64,000 nt of DNA from Cephalopachus bancanus (taxonomy: Eukaryota; Chordata; Mammalia; Primates; Tarsiidae), in the NCBI GenBank assembly GCA_027257055.1, contig JAPVLO010000972.1, positions 62,001-126,000 on the forward strand, given 5' to 3'. Both the position numbers and the translations under genes were made by a program. This document shows, piece by piece, positions 35,131 through 47,340 of this stretch. The notes under the pieces are model-generated. The model worked only from the letters and a program-made list of their open reading frames with translations, was not told the DNA's origin and did no database searches. Every line of letters begins with the position of its first letter. The stretch's first letter is position 1.

Positions 35131-36164
35131 CTTTCTTTTAATATTTGCATAGTAGTTTTTTTTTTTCTTTAAATTTTCCTGTATGTTTTAGGTATGTCTA
35201 ATAAATTACATAAGTCTGTATTAAAAATCTGTTGACAATCTTTTTTTCTTACCTAGCATATTCTGTTTACATTTGTTGTGATCAAAATATTGTGTTAAAT
35301 AATACATATTTTAATATATGATTATATTGATTATCTTCTTTGCTCTGCTTCTTCCCCCCACTCCAGGCACAGTGAGTTTTTAAATATGAAATGTTTGTTT
35401 GTTTGTTTGAAACTGTAGGATTTCTTTGTGACCAGGGATGTGACAATACTGTGTTTGATTTTGGATTATAGTTTGGATTGTTATTAGTAGAGGACTATGT
35501 ATAGTTAAATTCTTGCCTGAAATTTATATGGTCTAGCTAAGTAAAGTGAATTCAGGCTTATAGTTACAAATACTCAGATTTTCTTTTTCACAAATTGTCA
35601 TCATCGATGGGCAGTTTTCGTGTCCTTCCAGAACTATTTTAAAGTAAATTTACACAATTGTTTTATTATTATATTTCAGTTCATACATAGATTGAAGGTG
35701 TTAGCTGATTGAGGTCTCAGTATTATGGGGAGGTATCTTATTTGACTCCTTTTTAGGTGGCCTTCAGGCTTTGTGTTCTGTCTTCTGAATGAGATCTCTG
35801 TACCCAACATTCAGGTTCACATAAGGCAGGTTCATTTAGGCTTTCAAAAGTCCTCATACAAAAAGTCACTTTGGTATTCTCTCTGCCTCTCCTCTGTGTT
35901 CTCGTTCCCCTGACTCCTCAAGCCCATTCTTTTAAAATTTCCTGCTAGCTTAAGTTCACATTAAGAGCTCTGTGTTGTTTCCTCTGCTATCATGTTTTAT
36001 CTGAAACTTTTGGTATTCAGCAGGAGTGTTTTTTCCAGATTGCTTGAAGTGGAAATCCTTCCCCTTCCCAACCTTTTTCATTTTATGGCATACATGGAAA
36101 ATTGGTAGTTTGTACTAATTACTGGGGGAATTGATTAAGGATTCTTAAGATTGGCGATGGTACA
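35131..36164. other. Intron, no recognised element
   Basis: Nothing recognised apart from a short (GTTT)n at 35394-35410. Confidence 0.45.
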
Positions 36165-36730
36165 TACAAGGGTGGGTGGGACGGCTCCCAAAAGCCCATC
36201 TTTGAAGGGCGGGCCCCTTGTAGTACACTAGGAATTTGTTCTGCCAGATGAATTGGTCAACCAACGTTTTTATTTGGAAATTTTGAGGTTTCATCACGAT
36301 TTGCGGAAGAAATGTCCTGAGTTGTGGCAAACAGATGACTGGTTCTTCCCCCGTGACAACGCTCCTGCCTACACCACGCTGAGTGTTCAGCATTTTTTGA
36401 CCAAAAACAGCATGACCCCTGTGCCCCACCCTCCCTATTCACCTGATCTCTCCTTGATCAACTTTTTTTGCTGTTGTTTCCCTGATGAAAAAAGTCCTCA
36501 AAGGGAAATGCTTTGCCGATGTGGAAGAGGTGAAACAGAAAATAGCAGAAGCACTAAAAGGCATCAAAATGTACGAGTTCAGATTGTTGTGAGCAGTGGA
36601 AAAAGTGTCTCCATAAATGTATTGCATCAAATGGAGAGTACTTTGAAGGTGACTAAAGTTTAAATATGTAAGAATAAATACACAAATTTTTATAAATAAA
36701 TTCTGAGGTTGTTTTGGGTCCCTCCTTGTA
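36165..36730 (+). mobile_element. Mariner, internally deleted (MARNA-like)
   Basis: The 5' terminal repeat near 36165 (tacaagggtgggtgggacgg, ctcccaaaag) pairs with the 3' one (ttttgggtccctccttgta, to 36730). The intervening 0.57 kb keeps only the C-terminal half of a mariner transposase. The size fits the MARNA family as I remember it. Confidence 0.8.
36253..36660 (+). pseudogene. Mariner transposase C-terminal remnant
   Basis: Frame 36253-36663 contains FYLEILRFHHDLRKKCPEL, then RDNAPAY, in place of the usual HDNAPAH with its catalytic Asp, and YSPDL, the conserved mariner motif ahead of the third catalytic Asp. A frame disruption follows around 36460-36490. The N-terminal DNA-binding half is missing. 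Confidence 0.85.
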
Positions 36731-37379
36731 CAGTAATTGTATATAAGGGCTGTATGTGAGATACTTTGACTGTCCTGGCACTGTGACTGTTTTGCTCTTG
36801 GCACCCCCAGAAGTTCTGGCTATCTCTGTTGTAGCACTCCTGTTGTCTATTTCCAGTATATTTGCCGGAAAGCTTTGGTTGTCGATTATAAATCCCAGGA
36901 ACAGAGTCATGTGTGCATGGCTTTTTAGTTCATAAATGAAGGGGGAAAGAACAGATTCTGACTCATACTGGGCCCGTACAAGATTGCACAAGGAAGAAAA
37001 TGCAAATTAGATCCTTATTTTTACAATAGAAGAACATATTAGTGAGTGTTTAATCAAGTCAGTTAGTGGGAATTTTTCTAATTCTGAACTTAACTGATAC
37101 ACTGTAAAAGAAACAGTGTTTGGTTTTGAGAAAATAGAGAACCATTTACATCAAAAACTCTGTGAAGATTTTGTAGGTAAATGCAAACTGAGCACAGATA
37201 TACTGTAATATTGTATATAAAAATATGTTATTTATAAATAGTACCTGACAGACCATTTAGGAAAATAACTGTTCATAATGCAATAGAGAATTATGCACAA
37301 TCTATTAACAGGTTGATCATGAAAGAAATAATAAATTCAGCTATTAAATATAGGGGAAAAGTAACAAAAGATCTGAAAA
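36731..37379. other. Intron, no recognised element
   Basis: Frames on the minus strand at 36439-36991 run into this stretch but have no recognisable domain. Confidence 0.4.
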
Positions 37380-37740
37380 TGAGCACTGCTGGTGGAAGGT
37401 TATGTTGATTCATCTTTACTGGTTCCCTTGTCAAAAACTTAAATTGTGCTTTTCATTTGACTATGAAGAACTTACCCTAAAGAAATAAAGGTTTGCCAAA
37501 TAATGCTTTTAGGGAAATAATGGTAGGAAAAACTTGGTTAACAACCAGATACTTTTCTGTAGAAACAAATTATACTTTAACTGATCAATAAAATGCTATG
37601 CATATGTTAATTTTGAGACAGATGTATATGTTTTGACATGGTAAAGAATTAATATATTGAATCAAATAAATAGTTTATACAATTGCCTATAAAGACTTGT
37701 ACTATTCACATAAATGCATAGAGGAGAGTCTGAAACAGTA
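37380..37740 (+). repeat. L1ME/HAL1-like 3' end, plus strand
   Basis: cctaaagaaataaaggtttg, caataaaatgctatgcatat and gacatggtaaagaattaata resemble an L1ME tail. Weak. Confidence 0.4.
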
Positions 37741-38585
37741 TCTTCAGATTGACTAAAAAGTGTTTGTTAAAGCACTTGTCTTTGAGGGGGGCCTTTACTA
37801 TATTGCAGTTTCTCTAATTTTAGGGTTTTTCATATATTCAATAAATAAATCTAAGTGCCTACATATTAGAAATTGTAGAATTCAAAGCAGATTATTTTCA
37901 TGGATCTCATGCTCATTAACATCATTATTTTCACCTTTTCACACAATCTGAAATGCTTCTTCCTTTTTCTGTGCATTCAGAAATGTGCATAAGGCAAAGG
38001 AATGCATACTTGGCTACCCAAGATAATAATTTGAACTACATATTTGTCCAGGGTACAGCGAGCCTAATGAATATTGTCTTTTACCTCCATGAAGCTATGG
38101 TCTGCATATTTTTGCTGCAGACAGGCTTTTTTGACACATGTTTATTTGGAACTCTGAAATAAATATGTATAGCTGAAATGACAAGGGAGAATAATTGCTA
38201 TAAAGTTGTTTCTGTATCCCCCTAGGTAAATAATAGACGCAGTGTTCGTGAAGCAAGCAAATGAGTTTTTAAGAAAACTTTTTTTTAAAAAAGATAAAAT
38301 GCCTACTGCTTTATGTGGGAAATCACAGGATCACTCTTGGCTTTATTCATAGAAGCTTCTTGCACTGAAATTATGTCTCATATACTCTCCTTATCTCCAA
38401 GTTTTAAATATGCATTATTTTAGAGATTATTTAAGGTTTAATTCACATACTTAATTTGAATAAGGAGACTTTGAAAAGAATGTACTTGAATATGTTACAC
38501 TTAGCGTACTACAGAAAAAGATAATTTGAAAAGTAACTTAGCTGTTGTGTCAAACCAAGCCCTGCTGCCGCCGCCTCCTCCTCCC
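37741..38585. other. Intron, no recognised element
   Basis: Nothing recognised. Short frames at 37760-38162 carry no domain. Confidence 0.4.
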
Positions 38586-38901
38586 TTCTCCTTCCTTCCT
38601 TCCTTCCTTCCTTTTTTTTTTTTTTCTGGGTCAGAGTCATTATGGCTCACTTGCAGCCTTGACCTCCTGAGCTCAGACTATCTCCTCCCACCTCAGTCTC
38701 CTCATCCCATTAGCTGGAACTACAGGTGCAAGCCACCATGCCTGACTAAGTTTGTTTGTTTGTTTGTTTGTTTATTTATTTATTGGTAGACACAAAGTCT
38801 CACTATATTGATCAGACTGGTCTCAAACTCCTGGGCTCAGGCAATCTTCCCTTGTGGGCCTCCCAAAGTGCTGGGATTATAGGCATGAACCACCTCACCC
38901 A
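38586..38901 (-). mobile_element. Alu, J-like, minus, with (CCTT)n tail and (TTTG)n linker
   Basis: The A-tail side is a (CTTC)n run (38586-38611). The arms are at 38612-38745 and 38785-38901 (ggactacaggtgc-like ggaactacaggtgcaagcca; gtctcaaactcctgggctca). The middle linker has expanded into (TTTG)n(TTTA)n at 38748-38784. Confidence 0.85.
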
Positions 38902-39257
38902 GAGAACTTCTGTTTATTTAGTGTTGGCTCTAGGTGTGAGTATACGTACATGTGTGAATTAGAATCCATTAGTTTGTTTGGTTCCATGCATCTATGATAA
39001 AGGCTTTGGAGTTTGTAGTAACGTAGCAATTTGCTGACAGTTGAGACAGTGTAGCTTAATTTGCTTTGTTACAGCTGTATTTGGCCTTTCTCTTCCAAAC
39101 TTACTAAAGAGAAGAATCAACTACAAGGACTAAGGAGATGTCATTCAGAAGATACAAAGAAGGAGGATAAAACTGTTGAACATTTTTCATATACATACCA
39201 CACTTAGTCTGAACGGGTGTACGCTTAGTTTGAACTGGTGTTTATTTTAGAAGGGGT

Positions 39258-39372
39258 GGATAAGATGGTATCTCACTCTGTTGTCCAGGATGGTCTCAAA
39301 CTCTTGGCCTCAAGTAATCTTCCCTTCTCAGCCTCTCAAAGGGCTGGGATTACTGGTTTGAGCTGCTATGTC
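39258..39372 (-). mobile_element. Alu monomer (FLAM-like), minus
   Basis: tctcactctgttgtccagga, tggtctcaaactcttggcct and agggctgggattactggttt: a single left-arm-like unit. Confidence 0.75.
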
Positions 39373-39392
39373 TGTCGTCTCTTTCTTTCTCT

Positions 39393-39393
39393 C

Positions 39394-39430
<37 letters not shown>

Positions 39431-39476
39431 TATATATACACACACACATATGTACATATATATGTATATATAAATA
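39393..39476. repeat. (TA)n(CA)n compound microsatellite
   Basis: Alternating purine-pyrimidine run of TA and CA blocks with TGTA interruptions. Confidence 0.95.
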
Positions 39477-39679
39477 TGCAGTGGTTTTGGGGGGGTTATA
39501 TACAGAGGGGGTGAGAAAATATGGTAAAGCACTGAGGCTAAGTCATTCTGGGAGTGGAGATTTTATGTGTTGCTTTTCTGCTTAGTGTATAGATAGAATT
39601 GTAGGAGGAAAAGCTGATTTTGGAGAGCCTCTTTCTTGCATATGACGTTAGTCCCTAGACATGGCCTGAGTTGAACACT

Positions 39680-39930
39680 GCTCAGAGGCTCTGGAGCCAT
39701 TCTGTTTGAATTCACCCTCTGCTACTTAGTAGCTTTGTGACCTTGAGCACAGGATATACTTTCTTATGCCTCAGTTTTCCTTATCAGTGTAGTAAAGATA
39801 ATTTACTGTCATAGACACTGTCTCATAAAATAATTGTAAAGATTAAATGAATAAGTATATGTAAATTGCTTAGACTAGTGCTTGGTACTTATCAAGAGCT
39901 CAAATATTACTAACTTGCCTAGTTTGATTT
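39680..39930 (-). repeat. MIR element, minus strand
   Basis: agctttgtgaccttgagcac, cctcagttttccttatcagt, aaagattaaatgaataagta and gactagtgcttggtacttat follow MIR order. Confidence 0.8.
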
Positions 39931-41800
39931 CAGTGGTGTAGTTCTGTGAGACTATTTTGTATTAGCAAATTGTTTTAAATAGTTTATTTGAAAAGAATGG
40001 TACATAAAATGCTGTGATTGTTTCTTGAACGATGCTTACTTAGCATTCTGCACATCCTATGAATGTAGGTCCAGAGAGGCTGAGAAATCTAGAATTGACA
40101 GATATGTTTAATTTTCATTATATCAACAATTATGCAAAGATGTGTATTAGTTAAATAAAAATAAAAAAGAGAGGGATAGGGCAGAGTAACGTATATGTTC
40201 CTTTATCTTCTTTAAAATGTTGGGTAGGGATGACAGGTTTTTTTTCCTTTCCCTCATCCTGAACATTCTTCTAAATCTAAACAGTAATTATGTATCTTCT
40301 AAGTTTACCATTGGCCTTTTGACTAAAAATATTATTAAAATACTGAATTTTGTTCTAGATTTTTATATAGGTAAAAAGTGTTGGAAATTATCCCAAGTTA
40401 TTTATTTTCCTTTAAATGCTCTTTAAAAATTACATTAATATTTGGCTGTATCTAGTATCAGGATTACCATGAACACCTCAAATAAATTCATGAAGTTTAC
40501 TATGAAATGGTAACGCAAAGTACTTGGAAGCTTTATCTTACCTTTTTGCTCATTTTCATTTCGTTTGCTGTTTGGTTCTGTAAGCATCATCTTTGACCAC
40601 CAACATTAGTTTGGTAGGTGCTTGGTGACTTTATGGAAAAATTATTAAGAATTTGTTTATCAAGCCTGAGTATATGTGTAAGTGAGTTTAAAATGTACCC
40701 ATTCTGATTTTTACCTAGTGGTGTTTCATGATGGTCGGAGCTATATATAATGCTAATTTTAGGTGTGTTCCTTTGTTTTATGAGAAATGGAAGATAGGCA
40801 GTTGATGACCATTTGTGGTATCAAAGGTGATAAGAGGAAGTAGAGAATGTTGGCATCTTTTTTGTTAAAATCATGAAAGAAAATGTCTTTGTGTTTGCAT
40901 CTGGGATCCTTTCTATCATGAATACATATTTGCTTATAAATTTAATGTTAATCAGCCATAAGTTGTCAGAGAGGAGCAGGGAAAGTTTCTAAATATCTTA
41001 CTAAGAGTTTAAAAAACAAAGACAAACCCTATTTTAATGTGTGCTCTATTACAATGCTGTTATTGGCTTTGGAAAGTCATTTACTTAATGTAAAGTTAGA
41101 AGAATTGTTATACTGTATCCCAATAATTTTATGAATTTCTCTGATATTATGAAGCACTGTAATAAATTGTTTTTGTACTCTAACCATCTGCCAGATAAGA
41201 ATTATATATGACTTAAATAAAGAGGGTTCAAGTTTCCAGATTATAATAATTTGAGACTTAAGTTTAGCATTCAGACTTTTAATTATAGGGAAACAGAACG
41301 ATTTGTTTTCAGTGATTGTGCTTTGGTACATATGCATGTTTTAGATAGCTAAAGTGGAATTGGAACTGAAGAACTTTTTTAAAAAAATTAAATCTTAGGC
41401 TTTAAGGATAATACAGTCAGCTTAGAATTCACCTTATTTAGGATGGATTCTCCAAATTTATTGAGTATTTATGTATGTGCTTTCAATAGGTATATTTTAG
41501 AATATATGTTTTAAAACTCTTATCAAAGACTATATTTCATAGGAGAGGAAAAATGAAGACATTCTAGGTGGGTACTCTGCTGTCCCTATCTCATTTTCTT
41601 ATCTTAACAAAGCTTTTGATATGGTAGTGAAAGGATATTTTGATGATAATGGAAATTAATTGAGTTCCTTTCTTTGTGGGCACCAAACCTGGGAGTGTTC
41701 TGGAAGTGTACCCAGAGATTTGAGAAATCACACACTTTTCTTACTTTAATGACTACAGGACACATTATAACCGAGCAATATTGTATAGTACTTAATTCTT
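39931..41800. other. Intron, single-copy-looking
   Basis: One of the longest stretches here without a recognised repeat. Frames 40217-40426 and 41077-41337 have no recognisable domain. Confidence 0.45.
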
Positions 41801-41802
41801 TT

Positions 41803-42103
41803 TTATTTTATTTTTTTATTTTATTTTTTGAGTTGGAGTCTCACTCGGTCACCCAGACTGGAGTGCAGTGGCCGCTCCCGGCCACCACAGCCTTGACCTG
41901 CTGGGCTCCGGCGATCCTTCCGCCTCAGCCTTCCGTGTAGCCGGAATTACAGGCGCGCGCTACCACGCCTGGCTAATTTTTTGATTTATTGTAGAGATGA
42001 GGTCTCGCCTGCCCAGGCGGGTCTCGAACCTGCGGGCTCAGGCAGTTCACTCACCTCAGCCTCCCAAAGGCGCGGGATTACAGGCTGAGCCACCGAGCCC
42101 GGC
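41803..42103 (-). mobile_element. Alu, tarsier-type, minus, young
   Basis: Full length and CpG-rich with a (TTTTA)n tail side. TAGTACTT flanks both sides (near 41786 and 42104). State C (gtctcgcctgcccagg). Confidence 0.94.
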
Positions 42104-43029
42104 TAGTACTTCTTAATGGGGAAGTTATTGACAAAATTATTGGGAAGCTTGAAAGAATTAGAGCTTTGTTATTCTCTGAAAAGGTGAAGAAATGGATATT
42201 AAGTGTGCATGTTGTATACTAAGCACTGTGATAAACTCTTAGAGAAGTTTTCTAATTTTAATCCTTTTGTCAGCCCTTTGAGTGTTATTAAAACAAGATA
42301 AATTCCTAAGTATATCTTGTAGCAAATGACAACTGGAATTTGTGGTCAGACTCTAGAACTCTGGTTATTTTCATTGTTCATTTTCTTCTGCAGTCTCCCG
42401 GCTTATAAAAACCAATTGATATTGTGAAATACTGTGTAATTTCTTTTCTCGAGGAAGGAGCTAGGAGAATGAGTGTTGTATATGTATGTATTAGAATGGA
42501 GGTAAGATTAGGACTAGAGTTAGAGTTGGTTGGTGTGTTTGAAATATATCACGAGAAGACGATGATTGAAAGGCAGTTTGTGGAAGTTAAAAACTGGTAG
42601 ACGTCCTGGCAAAAAGTCATTATTGAGTATAAATTATAGCTATTTTTGTTACTCTAGAGATTCTATGAATTCTCACATAATTCATAAAGTTCTACCAACC
42701 TGTGGGAAAAATGGATATTATTTGTATTTGAGAACAATTTTCTTTGTTTTAACAGGGACTGCAATAATTTAGATTTGCAATTTATGAATAAAGTTATCAA
42801 AGTGCTCCTGCATTATCTTATTTGGCAACTATTGTTTCCATTTTATAGATAGGAAAAGCACTTATGCCATAACTAGTGGCTCCTAATATTTAGGGAAACT
42901 GTTCCTCCTAAAGAATGCCACATTGAATATGTCTGAGATAGAAGTAAAGTTTTCAATATTGATTTCTTAGGTGATTGAATGGAAGATATATGCATTATCT
43001 CAAGGTGGGAAATGCATTTTAGGGTTTTA
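42104..43029. other. Intron with a possible MIR remnant
   Basis: 42215-42300 (tatactaagcactgtgataa) and 42800-42860 (tgtttccattttatagatag) have MIR-like phrasing but are too diverged to call firmly. Confidence 0.4.
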
Positions 43030-43077
43030 TCTTTTTCTTAAATATTTCTTTCTTTGTTTTCTTTTCTTTTTTTCTAG
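43030..43077 (+). promoter_or_regulatory. KDM6A: Splice acceptor of KDM6A exon 3
   Basis: A nearly uninterrupted pyrimidine tract (atatttctttctttgttttc and onward) ends in tttctag, with AG at 43076-43077. It sets the exon start exactly. Confidence 0.95.
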
Positions 43078-44059
<982 letters not shown>

Positions 44060-44260
44060 AGACAGGCATACTCTGAGGTTTGAAATTAGGCTTATTTCCC
44101 AGCCCAGCCCTATTATTTATTTACAGCTGCATTACCTTTAAGGTGATATAAACATCTCTGGTTATCTGTCTTCTAATCTGTAAAAGAGGTGAGGAGATGA
44201 GGTGGTGAATGATATCGCCTGTGTTTTGATCTTATATGATACCAGTTAGTACTTAGCAAA
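44060..44260 (-). repeat. MIR-like element, minus strand, weak
   Basis: ctgcattacctttaaggtga, tctggttatctgtcttctaa and tctgtaaaagaggtgaggag recall a degraded MIR. Confidence 0.4.
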
Positions 44261-44792
44261 ATGTTTTCATTTCATCAGGATAATGGGTATTAATAACTAC
44301 TTAATGCTCAATGAGGTATTTTGTCTTTAATTAAAATTGGTAAATTATTATAAGAAAACTATTATACCAAAAATAGATGCATACCCAAGAGTTACTGCAG
44401 ATTTGATTCTATATACCATGACAATAAAACAGATATCACAATAAAGCAAGTCTCATGATTTTTTTTTTGTTTCCAAGTGCAAGTAAAAGTTACACGAAAA
44501 CTGTAGTCCATAAGGTGTATATTATGTCCAAAAAAACCCAATGTGCTGCTTTAATTAAAAAAAATACTTTATTGCTAAAAAATGCTAATAATAATCTATA
44601 GTCTTTTTTGCTGGTGGTGGAAGGTCTTGTGTCGATGTTGATGGCAGCTGCTGATCAAGGTGGTGGTTGCTGAAGATTGGGATGGCTGTGTCAATTTCCT
44701 AAAATAAGACAACAATGAAGTTTGCTGTATTGATCGACTCTTGCTTTCATTGAAGGAGTTCTCTGTAGAATGCGATATTGTTTGATAACATT

Positions 44793-46164
44793 TTACCTAT
44801 AGTAGAATTCCTTCAAAATTGTAGAGTCAAGCCTCTCAAACCCTGCCACTGCTTTATCAACTAAGTTTATGTAATATTCCAAATCCTTTGTTGTCATTTC
44901 CGTAGTATCTACACCATCTTCATGGGGTAGATTCCATGTCAAGAAACGACTCTCTCTGTCATCCATAAGAAGCAACTCCTTATCAGTTCATTTTATCATG
45001 AAATGGCAGCAATTCAGACCCATCTCTAGGCTCCACTTCTGATTCTGGTTTTTTTGCCGTTTTCACCATATCTGCAATTACTTCTTCTATTGAAGTCTTG
45101 AACCTCCTAAAGTCATCCATGAGTGTGGGAATCAACTTCTTTCAAACTCCTGTTAATGTTGTTATTTTGACTTCTTCCTATGAATCACAAATGTTTTTAA
45201 TGGCATCTAGAATAGAATGGTGACTGCATTTCAGAAAGTTTCAGTTTACTTTGTCCAGATCTGTGAGAAGAATCACTCTTTGGCAGCTATAGCCTTACAA
45301 AATGTATTGCTTAAATCATAGGACTTGAAAGTCAAAATTACTCCTTCCCTTGATTCATGGGCTACAGAATGGATGTTGTAGTAGCAGGCATGAAAACAAC
45401 ATTAATCTCCTGTACATCTCCATCAGAGCTCTTGGGTGAGTGGGTGCCTTGTCAATCAGCAGTAACATTTTGAAAAGAATCTTTGTTTCTGAGCAGTGGG
45501 TCTCAACAATGGGCTTAAAATACTCAGTACACCATATTGTAAACAGATGTGCTGTCATGCAGGCTTTGTGCTTCCATTTATAGCATAGGCAGAGTTGATT
45601 GAACCTGATTCTTAAAGGCCCTGAGGTTTTCTGAATGGTAAATAAGCATTGGCTTCAACTTAAAAGTCGCCAGCTGCATTAGCTCCTAAGAGAGTCAGCC
45701 TCTTTTGATGCTTTAAAAGTCCTAGGGATGGTATCTTTTTTCAATAGAAGACTGTTTCATCTACATTGAAAATCTGTTGTTCAGTGTAGCCACCTTCATG
45801 AATGATCTTAGTTAGATCTTCTGGGTCAATTGCTACAGCTTCTCCATCAGCACTTGCTGCTTCACCTTGCACTTTTATGTTATGGAGACGACTTCTTTCC
45901 TTAGACCTCATAAACCAACTTGTGCTAGCTTCCAACTTTCTTCTGCATCTTCCTCACCCCTCTCAGCCTTCATGGAATTAAGGCCTTGCTGTGTATGAGG
46001 CTTTTGCTTAAGGGAATGTTGTGACTGGTGTGGTCTTTTATCCAGTATGAGCAGTAAGGCTGTTTGACTTTCTTATCTTTTGTGTGTTCACTGGAGTAGC
46101 ACCTTTTCTTTTTTTCTTTTGTATTCACAACTTGGCTAACTATTTGGTGAAAGAGGCCTAGCAT
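44793..46164 (-). pseudogene. Tigger1 transposase remnants, minus strand
   Basis: From right to left on the minus strand: 45970-46164 N-terminal helix-turn-helix side (MLGLFHQIVSQVVN); 45741-45935 with [20 protein letters not shown] and [10 protein letters not shown], the first catalytic Asp intact; 45355-45558 with [16 protein letters not shown] and [15 protein letters not shown], the second; 44793-44975 with MTTKDLEYYINLVDKA. Stops and frameshifts separate the pieces, so no transposase can be made. Compared with the plus copy it keeps more catalytic residues. Confidence 0.9.
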
Positions 46165-46499
46165 TTTGCCTTTCTTAGCTTTCGAGGTGCCTTCCTTGCT
46201 AAGCTTAATTAATCATTTTTAGTTTTTGTTTTAAAGTGAGAGATGTGCAACTCTTTCTTTCACCTAAACATGTAGAGATCATTGTAAGATTATTAGTTAA
46301 GTATGCTTAATTTTAATATTGTGACTCAGGGAATAGCAGGTCCCGAAGAGAGGGAGAGAGACTGACTAGGGTCTGGATAGTTGGTGTAGCAGTAAGAACA
46401 CATACAACGTTTATTGGTTAAGTTTACTGTCTTTTATAAGCATAGTCTGTGGTGCCCCCAAACAGTTAACAACAATAGCACCAAAGATCACTGACTAAA

Positions 46500-46812
46500 G
46501 GCTGGGCTTGGCTGCTCATATCTGTAATCCCAGAACTTTGGGAGGCTGAGGCAGGTAGATTGCTTGAACCTGGGAGTTCAGGACCAGCCTGGACAACATG
46601 GTGAAACCTCATCTCTACAGAAAATTAAAAAGAATTAAGCCGGGTGTAGTGGCATGTGCCTGTAGTCCCAGCTGCTCTGGATGCTGAGGTAGAAAGATCA
46701 CTTGAGCCCAGGAGGTCGAGGCTACCTACTGCGAGCTGTGAGCGTCATGATCATGCCATTGCCCTCCAACCTGGGCAACAGACCGAAATCCTGACTCAAA
46801 AACAAACAAACA
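46500..46812 (+). mobile_element. Alu, older type, plus, inside Tigger1
   Basis: gtaatcccagaactttggga, cagcctggacaacatggtga and gtagtcccagctgctctgga with tail aaaaacaaacaaacaa. It lacks the tarsier-type linker. Confidence 0.92.
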
Positions 46813-46813
46813 A

Positions 46814-47117
46814 GCCGGGCTCGGTGGCTCAGCCTGTAATCCCGCGCCTTTGGGAGGCTGAGGTGAGTGAATTGCCTGAGCCGGCGGGTTCGAGACCCGC
46901 CTGGGCAGCGAGACCTCATCTCTACAATAAATCAAAAAATCTGCCGGGCGTGGTAGCGCATGCCTGTAATTCCGGCTACTCGGAAGGTGGAGGCGGAAGG
47001 ATCGCCGGAGCCCAGCAGGCGAGGCTGCGGTGGCCGGAAGCGGCCACTGCACTCCAGTCTGGGCGACAGAGTGAGACTCCAACTCAAAAAACAAACAAAC
47101 AAACAAACAAACAAACA
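46814..47117 (+). mobile_element. Alu, tarsier-type, plus, young, inserted in the tail of another Alu
   Basis: Full length, CpG-rich, state B (cctgggcagcgagacc), with a (CAAA)n tail at about 47088-47117. It sits directly in the (CAAA)n tail of the preceding Alu, an A-rich target favoured by L1 endonuclease. The Tigger1 sequence resumes after it. Confidence 0.94.
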
Positions 47118-47340
47118 GAAACATCACTGATTACAAGTTATCATGACAGATTAATAATAATGAAAAGGTTTAGAGTATTGAGGTTACTAAAACATAACCC
47201 AGAGACACGAAGAAAACACATGCTGTTCGAAAAATGATTCTGATAGACTGTCTTGCTCAAAGCAGAGTTGCTATAAACCTTCCATTTGTAAAAAAGCCAG
47301 TATCTGTGAAGCATAATAAAACAAAGTGCATATGCCTGTA

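Larger units (their letters stand above)
1..43077 (+). other. KDM6A: KDM6A intron 2 (3' part)
   Basis: Everything upstream of the first recognised exon is read as intron, because that exon begins in phase 0 behind a clear splice acceptor and no upstream exon is visible. I looked for the short human exon 2 (coding roughly FVRFHEDGARTKALLGK) and did not find it, so it lies outside this window or I missed it. The interval is mostly nested interspersed repeats, listed separately, with single-copy stretches between them. Confidence 0.75.
44404..47340 (-). mobile_element. Tigger1 DNA transposon, minus strand, nearly full length
   Basis: The left end (accatgacaataaaacagat, cacaataaagcaagtctcat) and the right end (cagtatctgtgaagcataat, caaagtgcatatgcctg) are Tigger1 termini. 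Excluding the two Alus at 46500-47117, about 2.3 kb remains, close to the 2.4 kb I recall for the family. It carries the antisense transposase remnant below and is oriented opposite to the copy at 25875-28362. Confidence 0.9.

Noticed and set aside
36253..36663. Mariner-derived host gene (SETMAR-like)
   Set aside because: No SET exon, the N-terminal half is deleted and the frame is disrupted.
46656..47237. 193-codon plus-strand frame
   Set aside because: It translates two stacked plus-strand Alus and Tigger1 end sequence. No gene.
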